Shown here piece after piece: positions 36,469-45,184 of a stretch of DNA of 64,000 nucleotides; within the stretch, counting starts at the first letter, position 1, and every line of letters begins with the position of its first letter. The notes beneath the pieces were generated by a model. It saw nothing but the letters and a program-made list of their open reading frames with translations. It did no database searches and had not been told where the DNA came from. This DNA is from Streptomyces profundus (GTDB lineage Bacteria; Actinomycetota; Actinomycetes; Streptomycetales; Streptomycetaceae): contig NZ_CP082362.1 of NCBI RefSeq assembly GCF_020740535.1, positions 7,375,501 to 7,439,500 of the forward strand. The letters are read 5' to 3'. The translations under genes and the position numbers were made by a program.

Positions 36469-37376
36469 CGGCTGCCTGCCGCCGCTCCGAGGGTCATGGC
36501 CTGTCGCTGCTGAGGCGGCTTGTAGAAGTCGGTGGGATGGGGGTCGTCACCGAAGTCGCCGAACATCCGGCGCAGCCGCGCCGACATCGTGTCCAGTACC
36601 TCCGGTGGCTGTTGGAGGTAGTCGTGCGGACGGTGCCACAGGTGGCCGAACCGGAAGATGAAGGTCTCCCGGGGGCGCCTGGTGTTCTTCGCCACGGCGT
36701 GCCAGAGGGAGTACGGGAACAGCAGGACATCCCCCGGTGCCGCGTGCACGGTCACCGCGTCGGACGGCATCTCCCCCCGTTCGAAGGGGTCGTTGAGTTC
36801 CTCGATGTAGCAGTTCGGTACGGTCTTTCGGGGAATCCGGCGGTGACTTCCCGGTATCAGCAGGAAATTGCCGCAGTCGTCCTCCGAGGTGTCGCTCAGA
36901 AACACCTGCGCCTTCACCTGGAGGCTGACGCTGGCCTCCTCAAGCCGTATGCGCTGGAGGTACTCGCCCCCGTCGGTGTGCCACGACTCCAGTGGGGAGT
37001 CATGCAGTCCCCGAATGAAGATCTCGGTGCCGAGGACCTGCACGCTCGGGCCGAGAACCGATGCCAAGGGCCCGATCAGGCCGGGGTGGTCGAGAAACTC
37101 CGCCAAGCCCGGGTGATGGGCGATCGCGTCGCGCACCCGGACCGTGTGCCGGCGATCGGTGAAACTCTCGTGCTCGGCGATGGTGGGTGTACCGCTTTCC
37201 CGGGCGTCCTTCACCAGCTGCTGACCGCGGGCCACCTCCGCGGGGTCGAACAGTCCGCGTAAGTGCAGGTAGCCATCCGTCTGGTAGGCGCGCAGGTCGG
37301 CATCGGACAGGGGCGTCCAGTCCCGCTCGGACGCGCTCCGGATCTGGCCTTCCGTTCCGCCCGCCTGCTGCTGCAT
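36465..37376 (-). CDS. Phytanoyl-CoA dioxygenase-family (PhyH) Fe(II)/2-oxoglutarate oxygenase
   Basis: A 303-residue protein. The start is ATG 37376, with GGGAGAG just upstream; ATGs further upstream lack a ribosome site. The iron facial triad is H133-T-D135 and H226, with Arg236 for 2-oxoglutarate. PGSH (175-178) is typical of the family. It would hydroxylate or desaturate an unactivated carbon; PhyH enzymes act on phosphonates such as 2-AEP (PhnY). It is the first gene of the phosphonate operon and carries a TTA Leu at codon 39, so expression of the protein should depend on bldA. It overlaps the Nudix-nucleotidyltransferase gene, suggesting that hydroxylation and nucleotide activation concern the same intermediate. 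Confidence 0.9.
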   Translation of the reverse strand: MQQQAGGTEGQIRSASERDWTPLSDADLRAYQTDGYLHLRGLFDPAEVARGQQLVKDARESGTPTIAEHESFTDRRHTVRVRDAIAHHPGLAEFLDHPGLIGPLASVLGPSVQVLGTEIFIRGLHDSPLESWHTDGGEYLQRIRLEEASVSLQVKAQVFLSDTSEDDCGNFLLIPGSHRRIPRKTVPNCYIEELNDPFERGEMPSDAVTVHAAPGDVLLFPYSLWHAVAKNTRRPRETFIFRFGHLWHRPHDYLQQPPEVLDTMSARLRRMFGDFGDDPHPTDFYKPPQQRQAMTLGAAAGSR

Positions 37377-37722
37377 GTTCTCTCCCGCCGATCGTTGATC
37401 ACCACGAGTTGCCATGAGTGCGTCGTCGCGCATGCGCGCCATGGGGAAGCACGAACCCGAAAGCCGGACAAGAACGGTGAGATGGGCGCCGACGGCTTGT
37501 CCTTCGAGGTCCTGGTCCGACTATGGGCCGGCGAGGTATCCCGCCGCATCAGCATGAGTTGCCTATTCGGCGGCGCCGGCGCCTAGGCATATCCCACCGG
37601 CAAAGAACGGAGCCGGCCCGATAGTTTTTCGGTACGAGCCGGGTCGTGGGAGAACGTGGGGGCTCAGTCAACCACCGGTCAATCCCCGCACGGCCGGCGG
37701 GGGGCGCCGGTGACGCGCCCTC
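37377..37722. other. Intergenic region before the phosphonate operon
   Basis: A 346-bp gap on the upstream side of the operon's first gene. It holds a weak hairpin just after the LAL regulator stop (CCCCGC at 37684-37689 pairing with GCGGGG at 37697-37702), a single A/T-rich patch (ATAGTTTTTC, 37621-37630) flanked by two GAGCCGG direct repeats (about 37610 and 37637), and the GGCGCCGGCGCC palindrome near 37571. The operon promoter is probably here. I could not assign -35 and -10 boxes with confidence and saw no credible ORF. Confidence 0.5.
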
Positions 37723-40479
37723 TCACCGGTTGTCGGGCGCGTTCTTGAGGACGAGGTCGGGGTGGTCCTTGAGCTGTCTGCGCGAGCTGATGCCGAGTTT
37801 GCGGAAGATGTTGCGCAGGTGGGCGTCGACGGTGCGTTTGCTGATGTAGAGCTGGGCGGCGACTTCGTTGGAGGTGGCACCCGGGGCGACGAGGCGGGCG
37901 ACCGCAAGCTCCTGCATGGTCAGCTTCTCGTATGTCTGCTCGGACCGGGCCTGGACCTTCTCGCCGATGGCGCCCAGTTCGGCGGCGGCCCGTCGGGCGA
38001 ACGCCTCAGCGCCGGCCCTGGACAGCAGCTCATGGGCGGTGTGCAGGTGCTCACGGCTCTCCCGCCGGCGGTGTTGGCGCCGCAGCCACTCGCCGTATAA
38101 GAGGTGCGCCCGGGCCAGATAGGTGCGGAGCGGGCTCTCGGTGAGCAGGTCGACGGCTTCCCGGTAGTGGTCCTCGACGCCGGTCACGAGCCCTCGTGCG
38201 TAGGCCGCGATCCCCCGGCCGGCGGCGGATCCGCTGGACCGGGTGTGTTCGGTGAGGGAGTCCAGGGCCCCCGCCGCGGCGGTGTGGTCGCCACAGCGGA
38301 CCGCGGCCTCGATCAGTTCCGGCAGGGCCGCTCCGGTGAGAAACAGGGCACCGTGCTCGGTGGCCCTGCGGGCCGCGGCCAGTGCGGCCGGGTAGTCGGC
38401 CAGCCCGTTGTTGAGGATCGCCGTGGTCCAGTGCAGGTTGGTGACGTGTCCCGGGCCAGCGGTGGTCGGCGCCGCGGCGGCTGCCTCGCCCAGTTTGAGC
38501 GCCTCGTCGCGGTCGCCGCGCAGCGCGGCGAGATGCAGCCGGTGGTACAGCAGCGGGGGAGCGTTGGTCGCGTCGGCGATCGCCGCCTCCTCCGCCGTGA
38601 TGGCGATCGCCTGCCCGATGTCGCCGGCCAGGCTCGCCTCGACCGCCTTCTGGGCCAGGCCGAGCCTCAGCAGCAGCGGCGATCCCGACGCGCGGCCCGC
38701 CTTCACCAGCCACGCGCCGATGGCGCCCTGGGTGTCCAGGTCCCACAGCTCGACGGCGATCATCATGGCCAGCGCGGGACGCCGGGTCCAGAACGAGTCG
38801 CCCATGGTGTACAGAGCCTGGCGAAGCAGCGGAACCGCGGCCTCGTGCCCGTCGGCGCCCAGCCTGATCAAGGCGTCCAGGGCGTCCGGCGAACTCGGTG
38901 ACGGCGCCATGCACCGGGCCGCGGTGAGGACCTGGTTGATGACGGCGCCGCCCCGGCCGACGGACAGGCTCATCTCCACGGCGTCGAGGAAGCAGTCACG
39001 GGCCCGGTCCGGGGCCAGGCTCGCCAGTCGTTGGGCGGCCCGCACCATCAGCATCGGTCCGGAGCCGTCGCAGTGCCGGATGAAGGCGATCCGGCCCCGT
39101 AACACGTCGACCTCAGCATGCTCGAACTCCCCCAGCGTGGCGGTGCCGAGGAGCGAGAGCAGGTCAGCGGCCTTGCCGGTAGCCCCGGCGTCGAAGCTGG
39201 CCTGGGCGGCACGCAGCGTTCGTTCGATCCGGCGGGTGGGCGCCAGCGACAGCGCCACCGAGCGTTCGAGGAAGGCGGCCTCGGCCGCCACACCCCCGCG
39301 CGCCTGGGCACGCGTCGCGCACCTCTCCAACTCGTCGGCGATGTCGTCATCGGGGCCGGGGCTCGCCTGGGCGCGGTGCCAGGCCCGGCGGTCCGGCGCC
39401 GTGACCGGGTCGGTCACCGCCGCCAACGCCGCGTGCGCCGCGCGGCGTTCGCCGGCTTCGACGGCGCGGTAGACCGCCGAACGGGCCAACGGGTGGCTGA
39501 AACGGATACGGGTGCCGAACTCGACCAGCCCCGTCGCGTCCGCCTCCGCGCTGGCCGGCGCCACGTCGAGGCCCAGATGACGCGCGGCTGTCCAGAGCAG
39601 GCCGGGGTCGCCGGTCAGGTCGGCGCTCGCCACGAGCAGCAGCAGCCGGGCCTCGGCGGACAGGCCGGCCAGCCTGGCCTGGAAACCGTGCTCGATCCTG
39701 GTCGGCACCGACGAGGTGTCGGGCGGCACGAAACCACCGGCACGCGGCAGCTCCAGCAGCGCCAACGGGTTCCCGTGGGCCTCGGCGACGAGCCGATCCC
39801 GGACCTGGTCATCGAGCGGGAACGGGCAGCGGGTCGCGAGCAGGACCTTGGCGTCCGCGTCGCTCAGCCCCCGGACCGGCAGCCGTGGCAGCTCGCCGAG
39901 CCCGTCGGCCGCACGCGTCGAGCGCACCGCGAAGATCATCGCCACCGGGTCCGCCGCGACCCGGCGGGCGAGGAAGACCATGGCCCTGGCGGACGCGCTG
40001 TCGACCCACTGCGCGTCATCGATCAAGCACAGCAGTGGCCGCTCCCGGGCCGCCGCCGTCACCAGCCCCAGGACCGCCAGCCCGATACGGAACGGGTCGG
40101 GTGTGCCCTCGGCCAGCCCGAAGGCGACCCGCAGGGCGTCGCGATGCCGCTCCGGCAGCTCGGCCAAGTACTTCAGCATCGGCACACACATCTGGTGCAG
40201 CGCGGAGTACGGCAGTTCCTGCTCGAACTCCGACCCGGACGTGCGGACCGTCCGAAACCCGGGCGCCGCGTCCTGGGCGCACGCCAGCAGGGCGCTCTTG
40301 CCGATGCCCGCCTCGCCCTCCAGCACCAGCGCGCCGCCCTGGCCCGTGAACGCGGATCTCGTCAGCTCTTCGATACGTTGCCGCAACTCGCGCCTGCCGA
40401 TGAGCAGATGAGCCGGGAGCGTGGGGGTACTCGTATGCCGGGCGCGGGGGAAGTCACCCAGCGGGTTGCCGCTGTTCAT
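37723..40479 (-). CDS. LAL-type LuxR regulator, candidate pathway-specific activator of the phosphonate operon
   Basis: A 918-residue large ATP-binding LuxR regulator. The N-terminal ATPase has Walker A GEAGIGKSAL (55-64) and a Walker B-like LLCLIDDAQWVD. A long alpha-helical repeat middle follows, then a C-terminal LuxR helix-turn-helix (about 850-905: ATSNEVAAQLYISKRTVDAHLRNIF). Two Leu codons are TTA (codons 460 and 794), making it a strong bldA target. TAGCGT six bases before ATG indicates a leaderless transcript. It lies directly upstream of the phosphonate operon on the same strand and divergent from the exporter, the usual place of a cluster activator. The signal it senses is not visible in the sequence. 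Confidence 0.93.
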   Translation of the reverse strand: MNSGNPLGDFPRARHTSTPTLPAHLLIGRRELRQRIEELTRSAFTGQGGALVLEGEAGIGKSALLACAQDAAPGFRTVRTSGSEFEQELPYSALHQMCVPMLKYLAELPERHRDALRVAFGLAEGTPDPFRIGLAVLGLVTAAARERPLLCLIDDAQWVDSASARAMVFLARRVAADPVAMIFAVRSTRAADGLGELPRLPVRGLSDADAKVLLATRCPFPLDDQVRDRLVAEAHGNPLALLELPRAGGFVPPDTSSVPTRIEHGFQARLAGLSAEARLLLLVASADLTGDPGLLWTAARHLGLDVAPASAEADATGLVEFGTRIRFSHPLARSAVYRAVEAGERRAAHAALAAVTDPVTAPDRRAWHRAQASPGPDDDIADELERCATRAQARGGVAAEAAFLERSVALSLAPTRRIERTLRAAQASFDAGATGKAADLLSLLGTATLGEFEHAEVDVLRGRIAFIRHCDGSGPMLMVRAAQRLASLAPDRARDCFLDAVEMSLSVGRGGAVINQVLTAARCMAPSPSSPDALDALIRLGADGHEAAVPLLRQALYTMGDSFWTRRPALAMMIAVELWDLDTQGAIGAWLVKAGRASGSPLLLRLGLAQKAVEASLAGDIGQAIAITAEEAAIADATNAPPLLYHRLHLAALRGDRDEALKLGEAAAAAPTTAGPGHVTNLHWTTAILNNGLADYPAALAAARRATEHGALFLTGAALPELIEAAVRCGDHTAAAGALDSLTEHTRSSGSAAGRGIAAYARGLVTGVEDHYREAVDLLTESPLRTYLARAHLLYGEWLRRQHRRRESREHLHTAHELLSRAGAEAFARRAAAELGAIGEKVQARSEQTYEKLTMQELAVARLVAPGATSNEVAAQLYISKRTVDAHLRNIFRKLGISSRRQLKDHPDLVLKNAPDNR
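38098..38100 (-). other. TTA (bldA) codon in the LAL regulator
   Basis: In-frame Leu codon 794 (CTC-TTA-TAC) of the regulator. The second TTA of the same gene is at 39100-39102 (codon 460). Confidence 0.93.
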
Positions 40480-40485
40480 GTCGCA

Positions 40486-40491
40486 ACGCTA
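40486..40491 (-). promoter_or_regulatory. Leaderless -10 element of the LAL regulator
   Basis: TAGCGT on the minus strand lies six bases before ATG 40479, and no Shine-Dalgarno is present, which is the TANNNT-N6-ATG pattern of actinomycete leaderless genes. No clear -35 box is visible. Confidence 0.5.
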
Positions 40492-40669
40492 AACGCACAT
40501 GTCATCGATTACCTGGGCCCAACTGACCCTGGCAAGGCCCTCCCCGCGCGACCCCCGGCGCGCCGGACGCGATCGGCCCGGCATGCCGGCCGGGCGCCGC
40601 CGCCGGGCCGCCCTGCCCTTACGAGTAACACACAACAGTCTTACCGATCCTTGCCACCCGCCGACGACG

Positions 40670-40675
40670 TAGGGT
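40670..40675 (+). promoter_or_regulatory. Leaderless -10 element of the MFS exporter
   Basis: TAGGGT followed by six bases and ATG 40682, with no Shine-Dalgarno. TTGCCA at 40651-40656 is only 13 bases upstream, too close for a normal -35 box. Confidence 0.5.
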
Positions 40676-40681
40676 CCTGTC

Positions 40682-41917
40682 ATGTCCCCTTTGTTACCGC
40701 GCACCAGGCCCCAACGCGTCCTCGCGGGCTCGAACTTCGTCTACACCGTCGGCTCCGGCCTCTATCTCACCGGCGGAGTGCTGTACTTCACCGAGGCGGC
40801 GCGGCTTCCGGCGAGCCAGGTCGGGCTCGGGCTCGGGATCGCCGGGGCGCTCGCGCTGGCTCTGGGCGTGACGGTCGGCCACCTGGCGGACCGGCTCGGG
40901 GCACGCGGCGTCTACATGGCCACCCTCGCGGTGCAGGGGCTGGCAACGGCGGGCTTCGTCCTGGCGGACAGCTTCTGGCCGTTCGTCCTCGTCGTCAGCG
41001 CGGCCACGGCGGCGAAGGCGGCCGGTGTGGCGGCCCGCTCCCCGCTCATCAAGCACTACGGGGGGGACCGGCCGCAGGAGTTCCGGGCCTACCTCCGCGC
41101 GGTGACCAACGTCGGCATCTCCTTCGGCGCCGTGGGAGCGGCCTGGGTCGTCCAGGTCGGCACCCTCACCGCCTACCACCTCATGGTCGTCGGCAACGCG
41201 ATCGCCTTCGCCGTCTCCGCGACGCTCCTGGCCCTCCTCCCGCCGGTCAGGCCCGTCGCCGTCGCCGACGGCCCGCGCTCGATCGCTCTTCGCGACCGCC
41301 CCTACCTGCTGCTGACCGCCCTCGACGGCATCATGGCCATCCAGTTCAAGGTGCTGACCGTGGCCATTCCGCTCTGGCTGGTCAACGCCACCACCGCCCC
41401 GCACTGGCTCATCGCGGGCACGATGCTCACCAGCACCGTCATCGTCGTCCTGTTCCAGGTGCGGGCCAGCCGCAATGTCGACTCGCCCGTCGCCGGCGGC
41501 CACGCCTACCGTCGAGCGGGCGCGGCCTTCCTCGTCGCCTGCTCGCTGATCTCGCTGGCCGCGGGCACACCGGCGTGGGTGGCCGCGACGGTGCTCCTCA
41601 CCGCCGTGGTGATCCACACGGTCGGCGAGCTCTGGCACACCGCCGCGAGCTTCGAGGTGTCCTTCGCTCTCGCCCCACCCCACGCCACCGGCCAGTACCT
41701 GGGCGTCTTCGGACTGGGCGCCGGACTGGCCGAGGCCCTCGGACCCGGTCTGCTGATCGCTCTCTGCCTCTCCTGGGGCCGCCCCGGCTGGTACGTCGTG
41801 GGGGCCATGTTCGCCCTCACCGGCCTGGCGGCACCGCACGCCGTCCGGTGGGCCCAACGCCACCGGCCCGTTCAGCCGACGCCGGTCGAGCCCGTGGCGA
41901 AGCTGTCGACCACCTGA
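40682..41917 (+). CDS. MFS transporter, probable phosphonate exporter
   Basis: A 411-residue major facilitator with about twelve hydrophobic segments. A loop 2-3 motif is visible (GHLADRLGARGVYM, about residues 66-79). Codon 5 is TTA, so translation should be blocked early without bldA tRNA. It is divergent from the LAL regulator and shares its intergenic region, which fits export of, and self-resistance to, the cluster product. An importer role cannot be excluded. Its end is followed by a hairpin facing the convergent sugar ABC operon. Confidence 0.88.
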   Translation: MSPLLPRTRPQRVLAGSNFVYTVGSGLYLTGGVLYFTEAARLPASQVGLGLGIAGALALALGVTVGHLADRLGARGVYMATLAVQGLATAGFVLADSFWPFVLVVSAATAAKAAGVAARSPLIKHYGGDRPQEFRAYLRAVTNVGISFGAVGAAWVVQVGTLTAYHLMVVGNAIAFAVSATLLALLPPVRPVAVADGPRSIALRDRPYLLLTALDGIMAIQFKVLTVAIPLWLVNATTAPHWLIAGTMLTSTVIVVLFQVRASRNVDSPVAGGHAYRRAGAAFLVACSLISLAAGTPAWVAATVLLTAVVIHTVGELWHTAASFEVSFALAPPHATGQYLGVFGLGAGLAEALGPGLLIALCLSWGRPGWYVVGAMFALTGLAAPHAVRWAQRHRPVQPTPVEPVAKLSTT

Positions 41918-41933
41918 CCGGCCGTGGGCCGGC

Positions 41934-41956
41934 CCAGCGGGGGAGGGGGCCGCTGG
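41934..41956. terminator. Hairpin between convergent genes
   Basis: CCAGCGG (41934-41940) pairs with CCGCTGG (41950-41956) around a 9-base G-rich loop, between the convergent exporter and sugar-binding-protein genes. A modest stem; terminator function is inferred from position. Confidence 0.5.
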
Positions 41957-41989
41957 ACCAGCCGCGCGGTCAGACGTCGAACGTGTCGA

Positions 41990-43084
41990 TCAGAAGTCGA
42001 ACGCGTCGATGTTGTCCGCGTTGAAGCGGGCCGGCGGCCCCAGGGTGATCACCCCGTCCGAGCCCACCGTGTACTCGCCCAACTCGCCGGCCGTGAACGT
42101 CTCGCCCTCGGCGCCGGTGATGATGCCGGAGGCGACGGCGGCGCCGGCGTAGGCGGCGAGTTCGCCGAGCCGGGTCGGGTCCCAGAGCGCGAACTCCGTG
42201 ACGGTGCCGTCGGTGACGAACTCCCGCATCTGGTTCGGGGTTCCCAGGCCCGTGAGGGCCACCTCGCCCCCGTACTCCGAGCCCTGGAGGTAGCGCGCGG
42301 CGGCGGCGATGCCGACCGTGGTGGGGGAGACGATCGCCTTGAGGTCGGGGTGGGCCTGGAGCAGGCCCTGCGTCTCACGGAAGGACTTCTCGTCCGCGTC
42401 GTCCCCGTAGGCGACGGCGACCAGTTCGATGTCGGCGTAGTCCGGGTTCTCCGCCAACTCCGCCTCCATGGCGTCGATCCAGGCGTTCTGGTTGGTCGCG
42501 TTGGCGGTCGCCGACAGCACGGCGATCTCCCCTTCGCCGCCGATCTGTTCGGCCGTCAGCTCCAGCAGCGTGCCGCTCACCTCGGCGCCGTCGACCTGGC
42601 TGACGAAGACGTCCCGGCACTCGGGCGCCACATCGGAGTCGAACGTCACCACCGTCGTCTCCAGGTCGCGGGCCTGTTCCAGCGCGGAACACAGCGCGTT
42701 GGGATCATTGGCGGACAACAGCACGACGTCCGTGGCCTGTTGGCTGAGCGCGTTGACGTAGGAGAGCTGCGAGGAGGCGGAGGCGTCGGACGGGCCGGTG
42801 TACTCGTAGGAGCCGTCCAGCTCCTCCACGATCCGCGCCGCGCCCTCGCTTGAGGCCTCGAAATAGGGGTTGTTGACGGACTTGGGCAGCATCGCGAAGC
42901 TCAGGTCGGACGCGAACTCGGCGTCGGGATCGGCGCTCGCGCCGCCGGCGGGGACGTCGTCGCGTTCCTCCTCGCCGTCCCGGGTGGTGCCGCCGCAAGC
43001 GGCCAGGGTCAGGGCCACGCCGAGGGCGAGAGCCGTGGCCCCGGCCGTGCGGCGGGGTGTTCTCCTGCGAATCATGGGGCTCAT
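41990..43084 (-). CDS. Sugar ABC transporter substrate-binding lipoprotein, RhaS/LsrB-like
   Basis: A 364-residue lipoprotein: basic start, hydrophobic stretch (ATALALGVALTL), then lipobox LAAC with Cys near residue 30. The mature part follows the periplasmic-binding type I fold, with NPYFEASSEGA, SANDPNALCSAL and TFDSDVAPECR; the last two are typical of rhamnose-binding RhaS and of autoinducer-2-binding LsrB. The SANDP wording is closer to RhaS. It is the last gene of the ATPase-permease-permease-binding protein operon. ATG 43084 overlaps the upstream permease stop (ATGA). The ligand is presumably L-rhamnose or another deoxysugar. Confidence 0.88.
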   Translation of the reverse strand: MSPMIRRRTPRRTAGATALALGVALTLAACGGTTRDGEEERDDVPAGGASADPDAEFASDLSFAMLPKSVNNPYFEASSEGAARIVEELDGSYEYTGPSDASASSQLSYVNALSQQATDVVLLSANDPNALCSALEQARDLETTVVTFDSDVAPECRDVFVSQVDGAEVSGTLLELTAEQIGGEGEIAVLSATANATNQNAWIDAMEAELAENPDYADIELVAVAYGDDADEKSFRETQGLLQAHPDLKAIVSPTTVGIAAAARYLQGSEYGGEVALTGLGTPNQMREFVTDGTVTEFALWDPTRLGELAAYAGAAVASGIITGAEGETFTAGELGEYTVGSDGVITLGPPARFNADNIDAFDF

Positions 43085-44163
43085 GGCGTGCTGCCATCCC
43101 TTCGTGTCGGCTCGGGGGCGGGGGGAGGTGCGGCCGGTGGTGGGGCGGGGCCGCCCGGCGCGGCGGGCGGCAGCGCGCGGCGGCGCGGGCGGGCGCGCAG
43201 GGCGGCGGCGAGGTTGGGCAGCAGCACCGAGAGGATCAGCAGGGTGCCGGTGACCACGGTGAGGGCGTCGGCCGAGACCTTCGCCAGCCGCAGCGCGTTC
43301 TGGAGCGAGGTCAGCAGCACCACGCCGGCGACCACGCCCAACAGCGTTCCCCGGCCGCCGTAGATGGAGACGCCGCCGAGCAACACGGCGGCCACCACCG
43401 TCAGTTCGAGCCCCTCGGCGTTGTCGGCGCGGGCGGTGGAGTAGCGCAGGGTCCAGTAGACGCCGACCAGCCCCGCGACGGCGCCGGAGACCACATAGAG
43501 CCAGAACTTGGTCCGCTCCACCGGCACGCCGGCGAAGGCGGCGGCCGTGTCGTTGGCGCCCATGGCGAAGATCGAGCGGCCCACCGGCGTCGCGTGCAGG
43601 ACGAGGGCGAAGAGCACGACCAGCAGCAGGATGGGCGGGACGACGTTGGGCACCCAGCCGCCGCCCAACGAGCCGATGGTCCAACGGGTGTAGTCCCGCG
43701 CGAAGTCGGCGACCGCCGTGTCCCCGAGGAGCACATAGGCCAGGCCGCGGTAGAGGGCCAGCGTGCCGATGGTGACGGCCAGCGAGGGCAGGCCGAGGAA
43801 GGTGACCAACAGCCCGTTGAACGCCCCGAGCACCGCGCCGGCCAGCACGGCCAGCGGGACGATGGTCTCCAACGGCCAGCCCCCCGCCCACAGTTCACCC
43901 ATCAGGGCGCTGGTCAGGCCGACCGTGCTGGCCACCGAGAGGTCGATCTCGCCGCTGACCACGATCAGGGTCATCGGCAGCGCCAGCAGCAGCACGGGAG
44001 CCAGATCGAGGATGAGGAAGGTCGCGTTGCGGGTGGTGCCGAACTCGTCCACCGCGCCCGAGGCCACGGCCAGCGTCAGCACGGTGAGCAGGACCACGGC
44101 CGCGTCCCAGCCGGCGAGTCGACGGGGGAGGCGGAGCGGGCGGCGGTCGGCTTCAGCGGACAT
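43081..44163 (-). CDS. Sugar ABC transporter permease, RbsC/RhaQ-like
   Basis: A 360-residue permease of the ribose/rhamnose family (BPD_transp_2) with roughly ten hydrophobic segments and the hallmark VSGEIDLSVASTVGL (about residues 69-83). A long Pro/Ala/Arg-rich C-terminal tail lies in the cytosol. It overlaps the companion permease by 11 bases and the binding-protein gene by four, so the proteins are translated together. Confidence 0.9.
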   Translation of the reverse strand: MSAEADRRPLRLPRRLAGWDAAVVLLTVLTLAVASGAVDEFGTTRNATFLILDLAPVLLLALPMTLIVVSGEIDLSVASTVGLTSALMGELWAGGWPLETIVPLAVLAGAVLGAFNGLLVTFLGLPSLAVTIGTLALYRGLAYVLLGDTAVADFARDYTRWTIGSLGGGWVPNVVPPILLLVVLFALVLHATPVGRSIFAMGANDTAAAFAGVPVERTKFWLYVVSGAVAGLVGVYWTLRYSTARADNAEGLELTVVAAVLLGGVSIYGGRGTLLGVVAGVVLLTSLQNALRLAKVSADALTVVTGTLLILSVLLPNLAAALRARPRRRALPPAAPGGPAPPPAAPPPAPEPTRRDGSTP

Positions 44164-45184
44164 GGGCGTCCCCCCATCGGAGCGAGGTGGCGACGCGCCG
44201 CGCGACCAACCGGTCGAGGGCGATGGCCGCGATGATCAGGGCACCGACGACGGCCCGCTGCCAGAACGGATCGACGCCCAGCACCGGCAGCGCGTTGTTG
44301 ATCACGGTCAGCAGCAGCGCGCCCAGCGCCGCGCCGTAGACGCTGCCGCTGCCGCCGAAGATCGCGACCCCGCCGACCACCACGGCCGCGACGATGTCCA
44401 ACTCCATCCCGTAGCCGGCGGACGCGTCGACCGTTCCGTAGCGGGCCGCGTAGAGGACCCCACCGAGCCCGGCGAGAGTGCCGGAGACCACATAGGCCAG
44501 CAGCAGCCGGGACGGGATGGGCAGCCCGGCGAGCCGGGCGGCCTCCTCGTGGGAGCCGATCGCGTAGAGGTCGCGGCCGGCGCGGTGGCGGCGCAGGAAC
44601 TCGCCGACGACCAGCAGCACCAGCACCGCGATCAGGAAGAGCCAGGGCACGCCCAGCACCCTGGCGGTGCCGAAGTCCAGGAACGAACGCGGCAGTTCGC
44701 CGGCGTTGACGCGGGAGCCGCCGGCCAGGAAGTAGACCAGGCCACGGAAGACATAGAGCGTGCCGAGCGTCGCCACCAGCGCGGGAACCCGGCCGTAGGC
44801 GATGACCACCCCGTTGACCGCGCCGCACGCCGCGCCGATGGCGACACCGACCAGGGCGGCGAGGGGAACGGGCAGCCCGGGGTGGTCCCTCAGCACGGTG
44901 GCCGTGCCGAACGCGGACAGGCCCAGCACGGACGCCACCGACAGATCGATGCCCCGGCCGACCACCACCATGGTCATCCCGCAGGCCAGCAGCAGCGTCA
45001 GCGCGGTCGCCAGCAGGATGTCGCGGATCGACTGGGCCGACAGGAAACGGGAGTTGGCCAGCCAGGTGGAGCCGACCAGCGCCACCAGCACGACCACCAG
45101 CCCCAGCGCGCGGAAGTGGAGCACGGCGTCCAGCAGTACCGCGCCGCCGCGCCTGTTCCCGGATGAGCCCTCGGCGGCGGTCAT
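44153..45184 (-). CDS. Sugar ABC transporter permease, RbsC/RhaP-like
   Basis: A 343-residue permease paralogous to the next gene, with MTMVVVGRGIDLSVASVLGLS and GGVAIFGGSGSVYGA as family marks. ATG 45184 is chosen; an in-frame ATG at 45259 would overlap the ATPase gene by 31 bases. Two different permeases imply a heterodimeric channel as in RhaPQ or LsrCD. A 16-codon ORF (45181-45231) bridges the ATPase stop and this start with ATGA overlaps on both sides. Confidence 0.88.
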   Translation of the reverse strand: MTAAEGSSGNRRGGAVLLDAVLHFRALGLVVVLVALVGSTWLANSRFLSAQSIRDILLATALTLLLACGMTMVVVGRGIDLSVASVLGLSAFGTATVLRDHPGLPVPLAALVGVAIGAACGAVNGVVIAYGRVPALVATLGTLYVFRGLVYFLAGGSRVNAGELPRSFLDFGTARVLGVPWLFLIAVLVLLVVGEFLRRHRAGRDLYAIGSHEEAARLAGLPIPSRLLLAYVVSGTLAGLGGVLYAARYGTVDASAGYGMELDIVAAVVVGGVAIFGGSGSVYGAALGALLLTVINNALPVLGVDPFWQRAVVGALIIAAIALDRLVARRVATSLRWGDAHVR

